Assembly (NCBI RefSeq): GCF_019880365.1
Contig: NZ_CP082271.1
Span: 3,968,001-4,032,000, forward strand
DNA length: 64,000 nt
From: Pseudomonas sp. DNDY-54
Lineage (GTDB): Bacteria; Pseudomonadota; Gammaproteobacteria; Pseudomonadales; Pseudomonadaceae
Direction of reading: 5' to 3'
The translations under genes were made by a program, and so were the position numbers. Position 1 is the stretch's first letter. Each line of letters opens with the position of its first letter. The notes beneath the pieces were generated by a model that saw only the letters and a list, made by a program, of their open reading frames with translations, had not been told where the DNA came from and ran no database searches. Shown one piece after another: positions 17,625 to 26,643 of this stretch.

Positions 17625-18952
17625 GACGAGGCTCCGCCAGCCCCTTTCTCGGCGAACAACGCGTCAACGAAAGCATCGGCTTCAAAGGTGCGGAGGTCGT
17701 CGATGCCTTCACCCACGCCAATGTAGCGAATCGGTGTGCCGAACTGCTTGGCCAGCGCGAAGATCACGCCCCCTTTGGCGGTACCGTCGAGCTTGGTCAG
17801 CGCCAGACCTGTCAGTTCTACCGACTGGTTGAATTGTTTGGTCTGGTTGATGGCGTTCTGGCCGGTGCCGGCGTCGAGCACCAGCAACACCTCATGCGGG
17901 GCGCTTTCGTCGAGCTTGCCCATCACCCGACGGACCTTTTTCAGCTCTTCCATCAAGTTGTCCTTGGTGTGCAGACGTCCCGCCGTATCAGCGATCAGCA
18001 CATCGATCCCGCGGGCTTTGGCGGCCTGCACGGCGTCGAAAATCACCGAAGCGGAATCGGCACCGGTGTGCTGGGCGATCACGGCGATCTTGTTGCGCTC
18101 ACCCCAGATCTGCAACTGCTCAACGGCCGCCGCACGGAAGGTGTCGCCAGCCGCGAGCATGACCTTCTTGCCTTCAAGCTGTAGCTTCTTCGCCAACTTG
18201 CCGATCGTGGTGGTTTTGCCGACACCATTAACCCCGACCACCAAGATCACAAACGGCTGTTTGCTGCTATCGATCACCAATGGCTGCTCGACGGGCTTGA
18301 GCAGGCTGGCCAGCTCCTCCTGCAACGCCTTGTACAAGGCGCCGCTGTCAGCGAGCTCCTTGCGTGACACCCGTCGCGCGAGGTTCTGCATGATTGCCGT
18401 CGTGGCTTCAACGCCAACATCCGCTGTCAACAAGCGGGTTTCCAGCTCGTCCAGCAGGTCATCATCGATGGCCTTTTTGCCCAGGAACAAACTGGCCATG
18501 CCCTCGCCGATGCTGGCGCTGGTCTTCGACAGGCCCTGTTTGAGGCGAGCAAAAAATCCAAGCTTGGCCGGCGGCTCTGTCGTTGCGGGGACTGGCGCCG
18601 GTTCGACCGCGATCTCGGCCAGGGTCGGCGCTTCAGGCTCTTCATCGGGCTGAACGAGCTCCGGGATCGGCTCAGGCTCAGGCTCGGCATGCAGGACGGC
18701 TTCCGGCTTGATCTCTGGCGCAACCGGCTCGGGCTGCGCGATCGCAGCTTCGTCGCCGGCAGGATCAGCGGTCGGCTGCTGTTCGGTTAAAGCGGTATCG
18801 GGCTCGTCAGCGAACGGCTGGCTGTCTTCCAGCGGCTCGGCAGGCGGCGGCTCGGCGGCCGGCGTTTGCGGCTTCTTGCGCAACCAGCCAAACAAGCCTT
18901 TCTTCTCGCCAGCCGCGGCCGGCGCCTTCTTATCGTCGTTGGAACCAAACAT
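17621..18952 (-). CDS. ftsY: Signal recognition particle receptor FtsY
   Basis: A 443-residue SRP receptor. An acidic, Pro/Ala/Glu-rich A domain (about residues 20-140) precedes the NG domain with GVNGVGKTTTIGKLA (G1), DTFRAAAVEQL (G2), DTAGRLHT (G3), TKLDGTAKGG (G4) and a C-terminal GVGEGIDDLRTF closing motif. It docks SRP-bound ribosomes at the inner membrane. I chose the ATG at 18952 because it begins MFGSNDDKK, the usual FtsY opening; the frame is open further upstream, without a plausible start. The divergent M16 gene starts 237 bases away. Confidence 0.95.
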   Translation of the reverse strand: MFGSNDDKKAPAAAGEKKGLFGWLRKKPQTPAAEPPPAEPLEDSQPFADEPDTALTEQQPTADPAGDEAAIAQPEPVAPEIKPEAVLHAEPEPEPIPELVQPDEEPEAPTLAEIAVEPAPVPATTEPPAKLGFFARLKQGLSKTSASIGEGMASLFLGKKAIDDDLLDELETRLLTADVGVEATTAIMQNLARRVSRKELADSGALYKALQEELASLLKPVEQPLVIDSSKQPFVILVVGVNGVGKTTTIGKLAKKLQLEGKKVMLAAGDTFRAAAVEQLQIWGERNKIAVIAQHTGADSASVIFDAVQAAKARGIDVLIADTAGRLHTKDNLMEELKKVRRVMGKLDESAPHEVLLVLDAGTGQNAINQTKQFNQSVELTGLALTKLDGTAKGGVIFALAKQFGTPIRYIGVGEGIDDLRTFEADAFVDALFAEKGAGGASS

Positions 18953-19189
18953 GGAGAAGATTTTCTCAAGAGGGCGATACGCCGGCGGCCACGCCACCGG
19001 CCAGACGGAGGCTATCCTAGCACTGCGCAACCGCCGGCGCTAAGCACGGCCATCCAGCCACCACACGGCGCGATACACATAGGGCGCTGCGCCGCTTTGC
19101 CCTGGCCCCGACGCCCCAGTACCATGCCCTGCGTGTTTCCGCCTGCCGGCGCCGTCGCGGCGGGATTCATCATTAAACGAGCCCTGAAT

Positions 19190-20542
19190 ATGTCACTGAC
19201 GCTACGCCGCGCCGCAGCTTTATTACTCGGCGCCCTGTACCTGCCATGGGTCATCGCGGCCGAGAGCCAACCCACCCATGAATTCGTTCTGAACAACGGC
19301 CTCAAGGTCATCGTACGTGAGGATCACCGGGCCCCGGTCGTGGTGTCTCAGCTCTGGTACAAGGTCGGCTCCAGCTACGAATCACCGGGGCAGACAGGGC
19401 TCTCCCATGCCCTTGAGCACATGATGTTCAAGGGCAGCCGCAAGCTCGAGGCGGGGGAAGCCTCGCGCATCCTTCGAGAGCTTGGCGCGGAAGAGAATGC
19501 TTTCACCAGCGACGATTACACAGCTTATTACCAGGTTCTGGCGCGTGACCGTCTGGCCGTCGCTTTCGAGCTGGAAGCGGACCGCCTCGCCAGCTTGCAA
19601 ATACCGAAAGATGAGTTCGCGCGGGAAATCGAGGTCATCAAGGAGGAACGCCGTCTTCGCACCGACGACAAGCCGAGCGCTCTCGCCTTCGAGCGTTTCA
19701 AAGCCATGGCCTACCCGGCCAGCGGCTACCACGTCCCGACCATCGGCTGGATGGCCGATCTTCAGCGCATGACCGTGGCAGACCTGCGCGCCTGGTACTT
19801 GGCGTGGTATGCGCCCAACAACGCTACGCTGGTAGTCGTGGGCGACGTCACGCCAGCGGAAGTGCGCACCCTGGCGGAGCGCTATTTCGGCCCTATCGAG
19901 AGTCGGCCGATCCCCAGCGCCAAGCGCCCCCTGGAGCTGGACGAGCCAGGCGAACGTCGCCTGACCTTGCATGTGAAAACCCAGGTGCCCAGCCTGATCA
20001 TGGCGTTCAACACACCCGGACTAGCCACCGCAGAGGACTCTCGTCAGATCCATGCGTTGCGACTGATCAGCGCGCTGCTCGATGGCGGCTATAGCGCACG
20101 CCTGCCGCAGCAGCTCGAACGCGGCGAGGAACTAGTGACCAGCGCCTCTGCCTGGTACAACGCCTACGCCCGCGGCGACAGCCTGTTCGCACTCAGCGCC
20201 GCACCGAACATGCAGAAGGGACGGACGCTTGAAGAGGTCGAAGCCGGTCTTTGGCAGCAACTCGAACGGCTGAAGGAAACCGCGCCCTCGGAGGACGAGC
20301 TGGAGCGCGTGCGTGCCCAGGTTATTGCCGGGCTGGTGTACGAGCGCGACTCCATTACCCAGCAGGCCACCACCATCGGCCAACTGGAAACTGTTGGATT
20401 GTCCTGGCGCCTGATGGACGAAGAACTCAGCGCGCTTGAGGCGGTAACGCCTGCCGATATCCAGCAGGCTGCCCGCACCTACTTCACCCGCTCACGCCTG
20501 AGCGTTGCCTACGTCCTGCCAGAGGAGTCCAGCGATGAGTGA
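19190..20542 (+). CDS. M16 family zinc metallopeptidase, catalytic subunit
   Basis: A 450-residue exported M16B peptidase. A signal peptide ends near VIAAES. The inverted zinc motif HxxEH is intact (His73, Glu76, His77 in HALEHMMF), and Glu153 in IKEERR sits at the expected third ligand position. The C-terminal half has the M16 fold but not the Arg/Tyr pair that completes the active site in single-chain enzymes. It is followed by a second M16 protein that has that pair and lacks the zinc motif, so I infer a heterodimeric periplasmic protease. The ATG at 19190 was chosen for the signal peptide. Confidence 0.9.
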   Translation: MSLTLRRAAALLLGALYLPWVIAAESQPTHEFVLNNGLKVIVREDHRAPVVVSQLWYKVGSSYESPGQTGLSHALEHMMFKGSRKLEAGEASRILRELGAEENAFTSDDYTAYYQVLARDRLAVAFELEADRLASLQIPKDEFAREIEVIKEERRLRTDDKPSALAFERFKAMAYPASGYHVPTIGWMADLQRMTVADLRAWYLAWYAPNNATLVVVGDVTPAEVRTLAERYFGPIESRPIPSAKRPLELDEPGERRLTLHVKTQVPSLIMAFNTPGLATAEDSRQIHALRLISALLDGGYSARLPQQLERGEELVTSASAWYNAYARGDSLFALSAAPNMQKGRTLEEVEAGLWQQLERLKETAPSEDELERVRAQVIAGLVYERDSITQQATTIGQLETVGLSWRLMDEELSALEAVTPADIQQAARTYFTRSRLSVAYVLPEESSDE

Positions 20543-22073
20543 TCGCAATCTATTGCGTCGCGGCCTGCTCGGGCTGGCACTGGCGTCTTGCCTTGCTTTG
20601 ACCGCCTGCGAGGGCGACGCGGGCGACACCACAACGCCATTGCCCACCCCGCCAGCCGGGACGGTCGCCACACCGGCTGAATCCGGGCAAGCCATCGCCA
20701 ATGCCAACGCCAAAAAACCGCGCGTGGAATCGCTCGACGAGCTCGGCGATCAGCCGCTGGCGCGACGCGAGCTGGAGATCCAGAGCTGGCAGACCGAAGG
20801 CGGCGCCAGGGTGTTGTTCGTCGAGGCCCACCAATTACCGATGTTCGACCTGCGTCTGACGTTTGCCGCCGGCAGCAGCCAGGACGACGGTATTCCGGGA
20901 CTGGCCATGCTGACCAACGCCATGCTCAATGAAGGCATCGAGGGCATGGATGTCACGGCCATCGCTGAAGGTTTCGAGGGACTCGGCGCGGAGTTTGGCA
21001 ACGGCTCGTACCGCGACATGGCGGTCGCCAGCCTGCGTAGCCTGAGCGAGCAGGACAAACGCGACCCTGCGCTGCAACTGTTCAGCCAGGTGATTGGGCA
21101 GCCGACCTTCCCCGAGGACTCCCTGCAGCGAATCAAGAATCAGGTGCTCGCCAGCTTCGAATTCCAGAAGCAGAACCCCGGCAAGCTGGCCAGCCTCGCG
21201 CTGTTCGAGCAGCTTTACCAGGACCATCCTTACGCACACCCGAGCGAGGGCACACCCGAGTCGATCCCTGGCATCACAGCGGCGCAGCTACGCGCCTTCC
21301 ATGCCAAGGGTTATGCCGCCGGGAATGCCGTGATTGCCCTGGTTGGTGATCTCGACCGGAGCCAAGCCGAGGCGATTGCCGAGCAGGTGTCCAGCGCGTT
21401 GCCCCAGGGCGACGCACTGCCCGCGCCGCAACCTCCAAGCGAGCCCACGGCAGTCCAGCAGCACATCGACTTCCCTTCCAACCAGACGCATCTGATGCTG
21501 TCACAGCTCGGTATTCCGCGAGGGCACCCCGATTACGCCGCGCTGTATCTGGGTAATCAAATCCTTGGCGGGGGTGGCTTCGGCACGCGCTTGATGGAGG
21601 AAGTTCGAGAAAAACGTGGGCTGACCTATGGCGTTTATTCCGGCTTCAGCCCGATGCAGGTCGCCGGACCCTTCATGATCAACCTGCAAACCCGAGCCGA
21701 ACTGGCCGATGGCACCCTGGAACTGGTGCAACGGCTGGTCGCGGAATTCCTTCAGAATGGCCCAACCCAAGCCGAACTCGAGCGCAGCAAACGCGAGGTC
21801 GCCGGAAGCTTTCCGCTGTCCACCGCCAGCAACGCGGACATCGTCGGTCAGCTGGGCAGCATTGGGTTTTACAACCTGCCGCTGACGTACCTGGAAGATT
21901 TCATGCAACAGGTTCAGGCCCTGTCGGTCGAAGAGGTCAAGCGGGCGATGAACGAACATCTCAGCGTTGATGGCTTCGTCATCGTCACGGCCGGCCCGGA
22001 CGTCGAGCAAAAACCATTACCGGCCCCGAGCGACAAGCCCGTCGAGCAACCCAGCAGCGTTCCGGAGCATTAA
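20535..22073 (+). CDS. M16 family peptidase-like lipoprotein, non-zinc subunit
   Basis: A 512-residue M16 paralogue. It has a lipoprotein signal (LALASCLALTAC), then a Pro/Thr/Ala-rich linker to about residue 75. At the place of HxxEH it has GIPGLAMLTNAMLNEG, so it cannot bind zinc. The second half has the conserved LGGGGFGTRL, then EKRGLTYGVYSGF, the Arg/Tyr region that binds substrate backbone in M16 enzymes. It overlaps the catalytic partner gene by eight bases (ATGAGTGA). The lipid anchor would tether the pair to a membrane facing the periplasm. Confidence 0.9.
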   Translation: MSDRNLLRRGLLGLALASCLALTACEGDAGDTTTPLPTPPAGTVATPAESGQAIANANAKKPRVESLDELGDQPLARRELEIQSWQTEGGARVLFVEAHQLPMFDLRLTFAAGSSQDDGIPGLAMLTNAMLNEGIEGMDVTAIAEGFEGLGAEFGNGSYRDMAVASLRSLSEQDKRDPALQLFSQVIGQPTFPEDSLQRIKNQVLASFEFQKQNPGKLASLALFEQLYQDHPYAHPSEGTPESIPGITAAQLRAFHAKGYAAGNAVIALVGDLDRSQAEAIAEQVSSALPQGDALPAPQPPSEPTAVQQHIDFPSNQTHLMLSQLGIPRGHPDYAALYLGNQILGGGGFGTRLMEEVREKRGLTYGVYSGFSPMQVAGPFMINLQTRAELADGTLELVQRLVAEFLQNGPTQAELERSKREVAGSFPLSTASNADIVGQLGSIGFYNLPLTYLEDFMQQVQALSVEEVKRAMNEHLSVDGFVIVTAGPDVEQKPLPAPSDKPVEQPSSVPEH

Positions 22074-22672
22074 TGGCCAACCCACCCCTTCGCCCTTCTG
22101 CCCAGCGTGGCCAGGGCCAGCTGCGCATCATTGGCGGTGAATGGCGCAGCCGGCGCTTCAGCTTTCCCGATGCCGAAGGTTTGCGACCGACACCCGATCG
22201 TGTGCGCGAAACACTGTTCAACTGGATCGCGCCCTATATGTCCGGCGCCCGCGTGCTCGACCCCTTTACCGGAAGTGGCGCCCTCTATCTCGAGGCGCTG
22301 TCACGTGGCGCCAGCATGGCATTGGCGCTGGACGTCAACGCCAATGCCATTGCCAGTCTGCGCAAGCATCTGGACACGCTGAGCTGCGGCCAGGGCCAGT
22401 TGTTGCAGAGCGACGCGTTGCGGTATCTGGAAACCCAAACACCCACACCGTTCGACTTGGTATTTCTCGACCCGCCGTTCAATAAGAACCTGCTGCAGCC
22501 TGCTTGCGCACTGCTGGAAAGTAAGGGCTGGCTGGCCAAGCATGCCTGGGTGTACACCGAGAGCGAGGCCGTGCCGTCGAGCCTCGGCCTGCCAGGCAAC
22601 TGGCGCCTGCACCGTGAAAAACAAGCGGGCAAAGTGCATTACGCATTGTGGGAGCGCAGCGGCGAGGCCTGA
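22073..22672 (+). CDS. rsmD: 16S rRNA (guanine(966)-N2)-methyltransferase RsmD
   Basis: A 199-residue class I methyltransferase that modifies G966 of 16S rRNA. Visible features are RIIGGEWRSRRFSFP at the N-terminus, the RPTPDRVRETLFNWI segment, the SAM site VLDPFTGSGALYLEAL, ALDVNANA, and the catalytic DPPFNKNLL motif. The start ATG overlaps the previous stop by one base (TAATG), so it is co-transcribed with the M16 pair, an order shared with other Pseudomonas. Confidence 0.94.
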   Translation: MANPPLRPSAQRGQGQLRIIGGEWRSRRFSFPDAEGLRPTPDRVRETLFNWIAPYMSGARVLDPFTGSGALYLEALSRGASMALALDVNANAIASLRKHLDTLSCGQGQLLQSDALRYLETQTPTPFDLVFLDPPFNKNLLQPACALLESKGWLAKHAWVYTESEAVPSSLGLPGNWRLHREKQAGKVHYALWERSGEA

Positions 22673-22742
22673 ACACGGCGGCAACCAGCCCACCTGCCCG
22701 TGAAACGAACAGCGACACCGTAACCAGCAACAGGACCCGCCC

Positions 22743-23759
22743 GTGTCCGTAACCTTCCCTGACGCCACTGAACCCGCCCCAAGCGCGACCTTCGCGCCCG
22801 CTTGGTGGCTCCCGGGCGGCCATCTGCAAACCCTGTGGAATCCATTCTGCAGGCGTGCGTCCTCACTCCAGCGGCGCCGCGAACGGCTGTGGCTAGCAGA
22901 CGGAGACTTCATCGACCTGGATTGGCACGGCCCGCATGACCCTGCGACGCCATTGGTGGTGGTGTTGCACGGACTCACCGGCTCTTCCAGCTCACATTAC
23001 GTACTGGGGCTGCAACAACAACTGGCCGACAGAGACTGGGCCAGCGTCGCCATCAATTGGCGGGGCTGCTCCGGCGAGCCGAATCTGCTGCCGCGCGCCT
23101 ACCATTCCGGTGCCAGTGATGACCTGGCCGAAGTCATCGCCCATCTGCAGGCCGCACGCCCGTTGGCGCCGCTCTACGCGGTGGGATACTCGCTGGGCGG
23201 CAACGTCCTGCTGAAGTATCTCGGCGAATGTGGCGCGACGGCACCGCTGCAGCGAGCCGTGGCGGTCTCGGTGCCGTTTCGACTGGATCAGTGCGCCGAT
23301 CGCATCGGCCTAGGCTTTTCGCGGGTTTATCAGGCGCACTTCATGCGCGAGATGGTGGCCTATGTGAAAGACAAGCAGCGGCTGTTCGCTGACCAAGGCA
23401 ACACCGAGCACCTGTCGGCCCTCCAACGCCTCGGTTCGCTGAAAGGTATGCGCACCTTTTGGGATTTCGATGGCCGCTTCACTGCCCCGCTACACGGTTA
23501 TGCGGATGCCAACGATTACTACCGTCGCGCTTCAAGCCGCTATTTTCTGTCAGATATCCGTATCCCGACGCTGTTGATCCAGGCTGAAGACGATCCCTTC
23601 GTCTTCCGTCACAGCGTGCCGGAGCCGGACGAGCTCTCGGCATCGACAACCCTGGAGCTGCATCGCCGAGGGGGGCATGTCGGCTTCGTAGAGGGCTCGC
23701 CGATCAAGCCGCAGTATTACCTAGAGCGGCGAATTCCGCAGTGGCTGAGGGAGCGTTAG
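22743..23759 (+). CDS. YheT family alpha/beta hydrolase
   Basis: A 338-residue hydrolase of the YheT/ABHD1-3 family. The N-terminal WWLPGGHLQTLW is the family hallmark. The oxyanion region is VVVLHGLTGSSSS, the nucleophile elbow GYSLGGNVLLKYLGE, the acid lies in LLIQAEDDPFV and the histidine in RRGGHVGF. Eukaryotic relatives are phospholipases or esterases; the bacterial substrate is not known. Translation starts at GTG. It lies 70 bases after rsmD. Confidence 0.87.
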   Translation: MSVTFPDATEPAPSATFAPAWWLPGGHLQTLWNPFCRRASSLQRRRERLWLADGDFIDLDWHGPHDPATPLVVVLHGLTGSSSSHYVLGLQQQLADRDWASVAINWRGCSGEPNLLPRAYHSGASDDLAEVIAHLQAARPLAPLYAVGYSLGGNVLLKYLGECGATAPLQRAVAVSVPFRLDQCADRIGLGFSRVYQAHFMREMVAYVKDKQRLFADQGNTEHLSALQRLGSLKGMRTFWDFDGRFTAPLHGYADANDYYRRASSRYFLSDIRIPTLLIQAEDDPFVFRHSVPEPDELSASTTLELHRRGGHVGFVEGSPIKPQYYLERRIPQWLRER

Positions 23760-23830
23760 CCTGAGTCTTAGTTTTCTCGGCGGCGAGACACCATGCGCCC
23801 TTTCGTACCCCAGCTCTGCTCGACAATGGC

Positions 23831-24505
23831 TCAACCTGCAGTAAACGGACCATGGAGCTGCGCCAGTAACCCGGACACGGCAGAACGTGCCGCTTCTGTC
23901 ACGAACCCCTCCTCGAGTGCCACCAGCTGGTAAATGCCTCGGCGCAGCGTGTCCCGGTCCAATGCCTCATCCGGCGCGCCGTTCAGCGTACAGAGGAATC
24001 GGATCCATGACGTCATGATGATCCACGCGTTGAGCGCCAGTGCCTCCACCTGCGGCGTCGTCATCTGGAGAATGCCGGCATCTACGAAGCCCTGATAGAT
24101 GCGTTGCGCGCTCAGCAGATGGCGTTTGGCGAAGCTCCGATAGCGCTCGGCCAGGCCTTCGTCACTGGCCAGGAGATGCTCGAGATCCTGATGCAGAAAC
24201 CGGTAGTCCCACATCGCCGAGAGCAGCGCTTCAAGGTAGTGCGTCTTGTCGTCGATGGTCAGCGAGCGGCCTTCCGGCAACTGCATAAAAGCGTCCACCT
24301 CTGCCTCATAGCGGCCAAAAAGCTCGGCAATGATCATCTGCTTATTGCGGAAGTGGTAATACAGGTTGCCCGGCGAGATACCCAAGTGCGCAGCAACGTG
24401 GTTGGTCGTGACGCTTCGCTCACCCTGCGCGTTGAACAACTGCAGGCTGGCTTGAAGGATACGGTCACGGGTTTTCGATCTCGAAGACATTGCGGGGAGG
24501 TTCAT
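23831..24505 (-). CDS. TetR family transcriptional regulator
   Basis: A 224-residue regulator. The N-terminal helix-turn-helix is complete: KTRDRILQASLQLFNAQGE, then VTTNHVAAHLGISPGNLYYHF with the usual FxNKxxI. The C-terminal ligand domain is about 170 residues with no recognisable ligand signature. The start may be ATG 24505 or ATG 24490; neither has a strong ribosome site. It is divergent from the aldehyde dehydrogenase gene, and a palindrome inside the intergenic promoter (24570-24587) is the likely operator. I infer that it represses the downstream oxidation cassette and perhaps itself. Confidence 0.9.
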   Translation of the reverse strand: MNLPAMSSRSKTRDRILQASLQLFNAQGERSVTTNHVAAHLGISPGNLYYHFRNKQMIIAELFGRYEAEVDAFMQLPEGRSLTIDDKTHYLEALLSAMWDYRFLHQDLEHLLASDEGLAERYRSFAKRHLLSAQRIYQGFVDAGILQMTTPQVEALALNAWIIMTSWIRFLCTLNGAPDEALDRDTLRRGIYQLVALEEGFVTEAARSAVSGLLAQLHGPFTAG

Positions 24506-24561
24506 CCGTCTCACTAAACCGGGAGGCAAAGGTAACCCGGCAGCCGTAGCCGTGCACCCGA

Positions 24562-24590
24562 TTGACAGACTAGAGCATTTACTCTAGAAA
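24562..24590 (+). promoter_or_regulatory. Promoter with embedded TetR-type operator for the aldehyde dehydrogenase cassette
   Basis: A perfect -35 box TTGACA (24562-24567) is followed 17 bases later by TAGAAA (24585-24590) as -10. Between and overlapping the boxes is the perfect palindrome CTAGAG-catttа-CTCTAG type site, arms at 24570-24575 and 24582-24587 with a six-base spacer. An operator placed there would block RNA polymerase. The site sits between the divergent TetR gene and the aldehyde dehydrogenase, about 55 bases before the latter's ATG. Confidence 0.7.
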
Positions 24591-24645
24591 CACAGCACCT
24601 GCCCGCCGCTCCGGAGCATCGCCCGTGCTTGCCGATGTTACTTAC

Positions 24646-26055
24646 ATGAATCAATCCGCCCTTGAGATTGAACGTCTGCAGTCGCTGTTCGAGCGCCAAC
24701 GCAGTGCTTTCCAGGCCCATCCGAGCCCAACAGTCGAGGATCGCCTGCAAGCGTTGGAGGCGCTGCATGATCTGCTTGCCAGCCATCAGCAGCCGCTGAT
24801 CGAGGTTATTAGTGAGGACTTCGGCAATCGCTCGGCAGACGAAACGCGCCTGGCCGAGATCATGCCCAGCCTGCATGGCATCCAGCACGCCAAGCGTCAT
24901 CTGCGCCAATGGATGAAGCCATCCCGGAGACGCGTCGGCATGGCGTTTCAGCCGGCCAGCGCAAAAGTGGTGTACCAGCCGCTCGGCGTTGTCGGCATCA
25001 TCGTCCCGTGGAACTATCCGCTGTACCTGGCCATCGGGCCGTTGATCGGCGCGCTCGCGGCGGGCAATCGGGTATTGCTGAAAATGAGCGAATCCACTCC
25101 GGCCACCGGGCGGCTGCTGAAGGAACTGCTCGTGCAGATCTTTCCCGAGGATCAGGTGGCAGTGGTACTCGGCGAAGCCGATGTGGGCATCGCCTTCTCG
25201 CGCTTGCCGCTCGATCATCTCCTGTTTACCGGCAGCACCAGTATCGGCCGGCAGGTCATGCGCGCCGCGGCGGAGAGCCTGACCCCGGTGACGCTGGAAC
25301 TGGGCGGCAAGTCGCCAGCCATTGTCTCGGCTGACGTGCCGCTCGCAGACGCGGCAGAGCGCATCGCCTTCGGCAAAACGCTGAATGCGGGCCAGACCTG
25401 TGTTGCCCCCGATTACGTACTGGTCCCGAGGCAGCGCGTGGATGGCTTCGTCGAGGCGTATCGTCAGGTGGTGCGACGTTTCTACCCACAGCTGACAGAC
25501 AACCCGGACTACACCGCGATCGTCAATGGGCGTCAGCACACCCGACTGCAAGGCTACCTCGACGACGCCCAGAGCAAAGGCGCCCGAATCCTGCCGCTGT
25601 TCGAACAGGGCCAGGGGCGACGTATGCCGCACCATCTGTTACTGGACGTCACGGACGATATGCAGGTGATGCAGGACGAGATCTTCGGCCCGCTGCTACC
25701 CATCGTGCCCTACGAGGGTCTCGACCAGGCGCTCGCGTACGTCAACGCCCGCCCGCGCCCGCTGGCGCTCTATTACTTTGGCTACGACAAGGCGGAGCAG
25801 GCCCGTGTACTGCGCGACACCCATTCCGGTGGCGTCTGTCTCAACGACACCCTGCTGCACGTCGCACAGGATGACCTGCCCTTCGGTGGCATCGGACCCT
25901 CTGGGATGGGCCATTACCACGGGCACGAAGGATTCCTGACCTTCAGCAAGGCCAAGGGCGTGTTCATTAAACAGCGCTTCAATGCCGCGCGAATGATCTA
26001 CCCCCCATATGGCAAGGCGCTGCAGCGGCTGGTCTACAAGCTGTTCGTACGCTGA
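24646..26055 (+). CDS. calB: Coniferyl aldehyde dehydrogenase-type enzyme
   Basis: A 469-residue NAD(P)-dependent aldehyde dehydrogenase. The folded core shows VGIIVPWNYPLYL, the NAD site FTGSTSIGRQVM, the general base glutamate in TLELGGKSPAIV, and the catalytic cysteine in NAGQTCVAPDYVLV. It most resembles the coniferyl aldehyde dehydrogenase / fatty aldehyde class, with a C-terminal hydrophobic stretch (MIYPPYGKALQRLVYKLFV). The actual substrate is uncertain: neighbours suggest oxidation of aldehydes made by the GMC oxidoreductase. I chose ATG 24646 over an upstream GTG because conserved sequence starts at MNQSALEIE. It is preceded by a regulated promoter. Confidence 0.85.
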   Translation: MNQSALEIERLQSLFERQRSAFQAHPSPTVEDRLQALEALHDLLASHQQPLIEVISEDFGNRSADETRLAEIMPSLHGIQHAKRHLRQWMKPSRRRVGMAFQPASAKVVYQPLGVVGIIVPWNYPLYLAIGPLIGALAAGNRVLLKMSESTPATGRLLKELLVQIFPEDQVAVVLGEADVGIAFSRLPLDHLLFTGSTSIGRQVMRAAAESLTPVTLELGGKSPAIVSADVPLADAAERIAFGKTLNAGQTCVAPDYVLVPRQRVDGFVEAYRQVVRRFYPQLTDNPDYTAIVNGRQHTRLQGYLDDAQSKGARILPLFEQGQGRRMPHHLLLDVTDDMQVMQDEIFGPLLPIVPYEGLDQALAYVNARPRPLALYYFGYDKAEQARVLRDTHSGGVCLNDTLLHVAQDDLPFGGIGPSGMGHYHGHEGFLTFSKAKGVFIKQRFNAARMIYPPYGKALQRLVYKLFVR

Positions 26056-26077
26056 GCCGCCACCGGTGACAATAACA

Positions 26078-26614
26078 ATGACACGCACCGATCACCTCCT
26101 CAGCCGACGCCGCCTGCTCCGGGTTGGCGTGTTTGGCAGCGCGGCCCTGGCGGGCGCCGGCCTGCTGGGTAGCCTTTCCGGCTGCAGCGCCGAGCAATCT
26201 GCCGCTGGCTTCCTGCACCTGCGCAACAGCGACCTTCCCACGCTTCGTCGGTTGGCGCCGGTACTCCTGGAAGGCGCGCTACCTTCGACGAGCATGCCGC
26301 GCGCGGTTCGAGGCACGCTGGAGAACCTCGACCTGGGTCTCGCTCATCTGCCGCCCGCCGTCTCTAAACAGATCCAGCAGCTGTTCGACCTCCTCAGCCT
26401 CCCGCTGACCCGTGGCCCTGTCACCGGCATCTGGGGCAGCTGGGAGCAGGCGCAGGACGCCGACATACAAGCGTTTCTACAGCGCTGGGAGAACAGCTCG
26501 ATCGCGCTGCTGCGACAGGGCAATGTCGCGCTTCAACAGATGATTCTGATGGCCTGGTACGGCCGCCAGGAATCCTGGGCGCATTGCGGATACCCGGGGC
26601 CGCCGGTGATCTAG
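26078..26614 (+). CDS. Tat-exported putative lipoprotein, small partner of the GMC oxidoreductase
   Basis: A 178-residue protein with a twin-arginine signal (SRRRLLRVGVFGSAALAGAG) ending in a lipobox-like LSGC. The mature part is helical and resembles the gluconate 2-dehydrogenase subunit 3 type of small subunits, which help export or stabilise periplasmic flavin dehydrogenases. The similarity is of arrangement rather than clear motif, so this is an inference. It lies 22 bases after the aldehyde dehydrogenase and 29 before the GMC gene, so the three are one operon. Confidence 0.7.
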   Translation: MTRTDHLLSRRRLLRVGVFGSAALAGAGLLGSLSGCSAEQSAAGFLHLRNSDLPTLRRLAPVLLEGALPSTSMPRAVRGTLENLDLGLAHLPPAVSKQIQQLFDLLSLPLTRGPVTGIWGSWEQAQDADIQAFLQRWENSSIALLRQGNVALQQMILMAWYGRQESWAHCGYPGPPVI

Positions 26615-26643
26615 CGGTGCCCACGACACGACGAGGGAACACG

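Noticed and set aside
24514..25635. 373-codon minus-strand frame opposite the aldehyde dehydrogenase
   Set aside because: Antisense shadow; it also runs across the regulated promoter.
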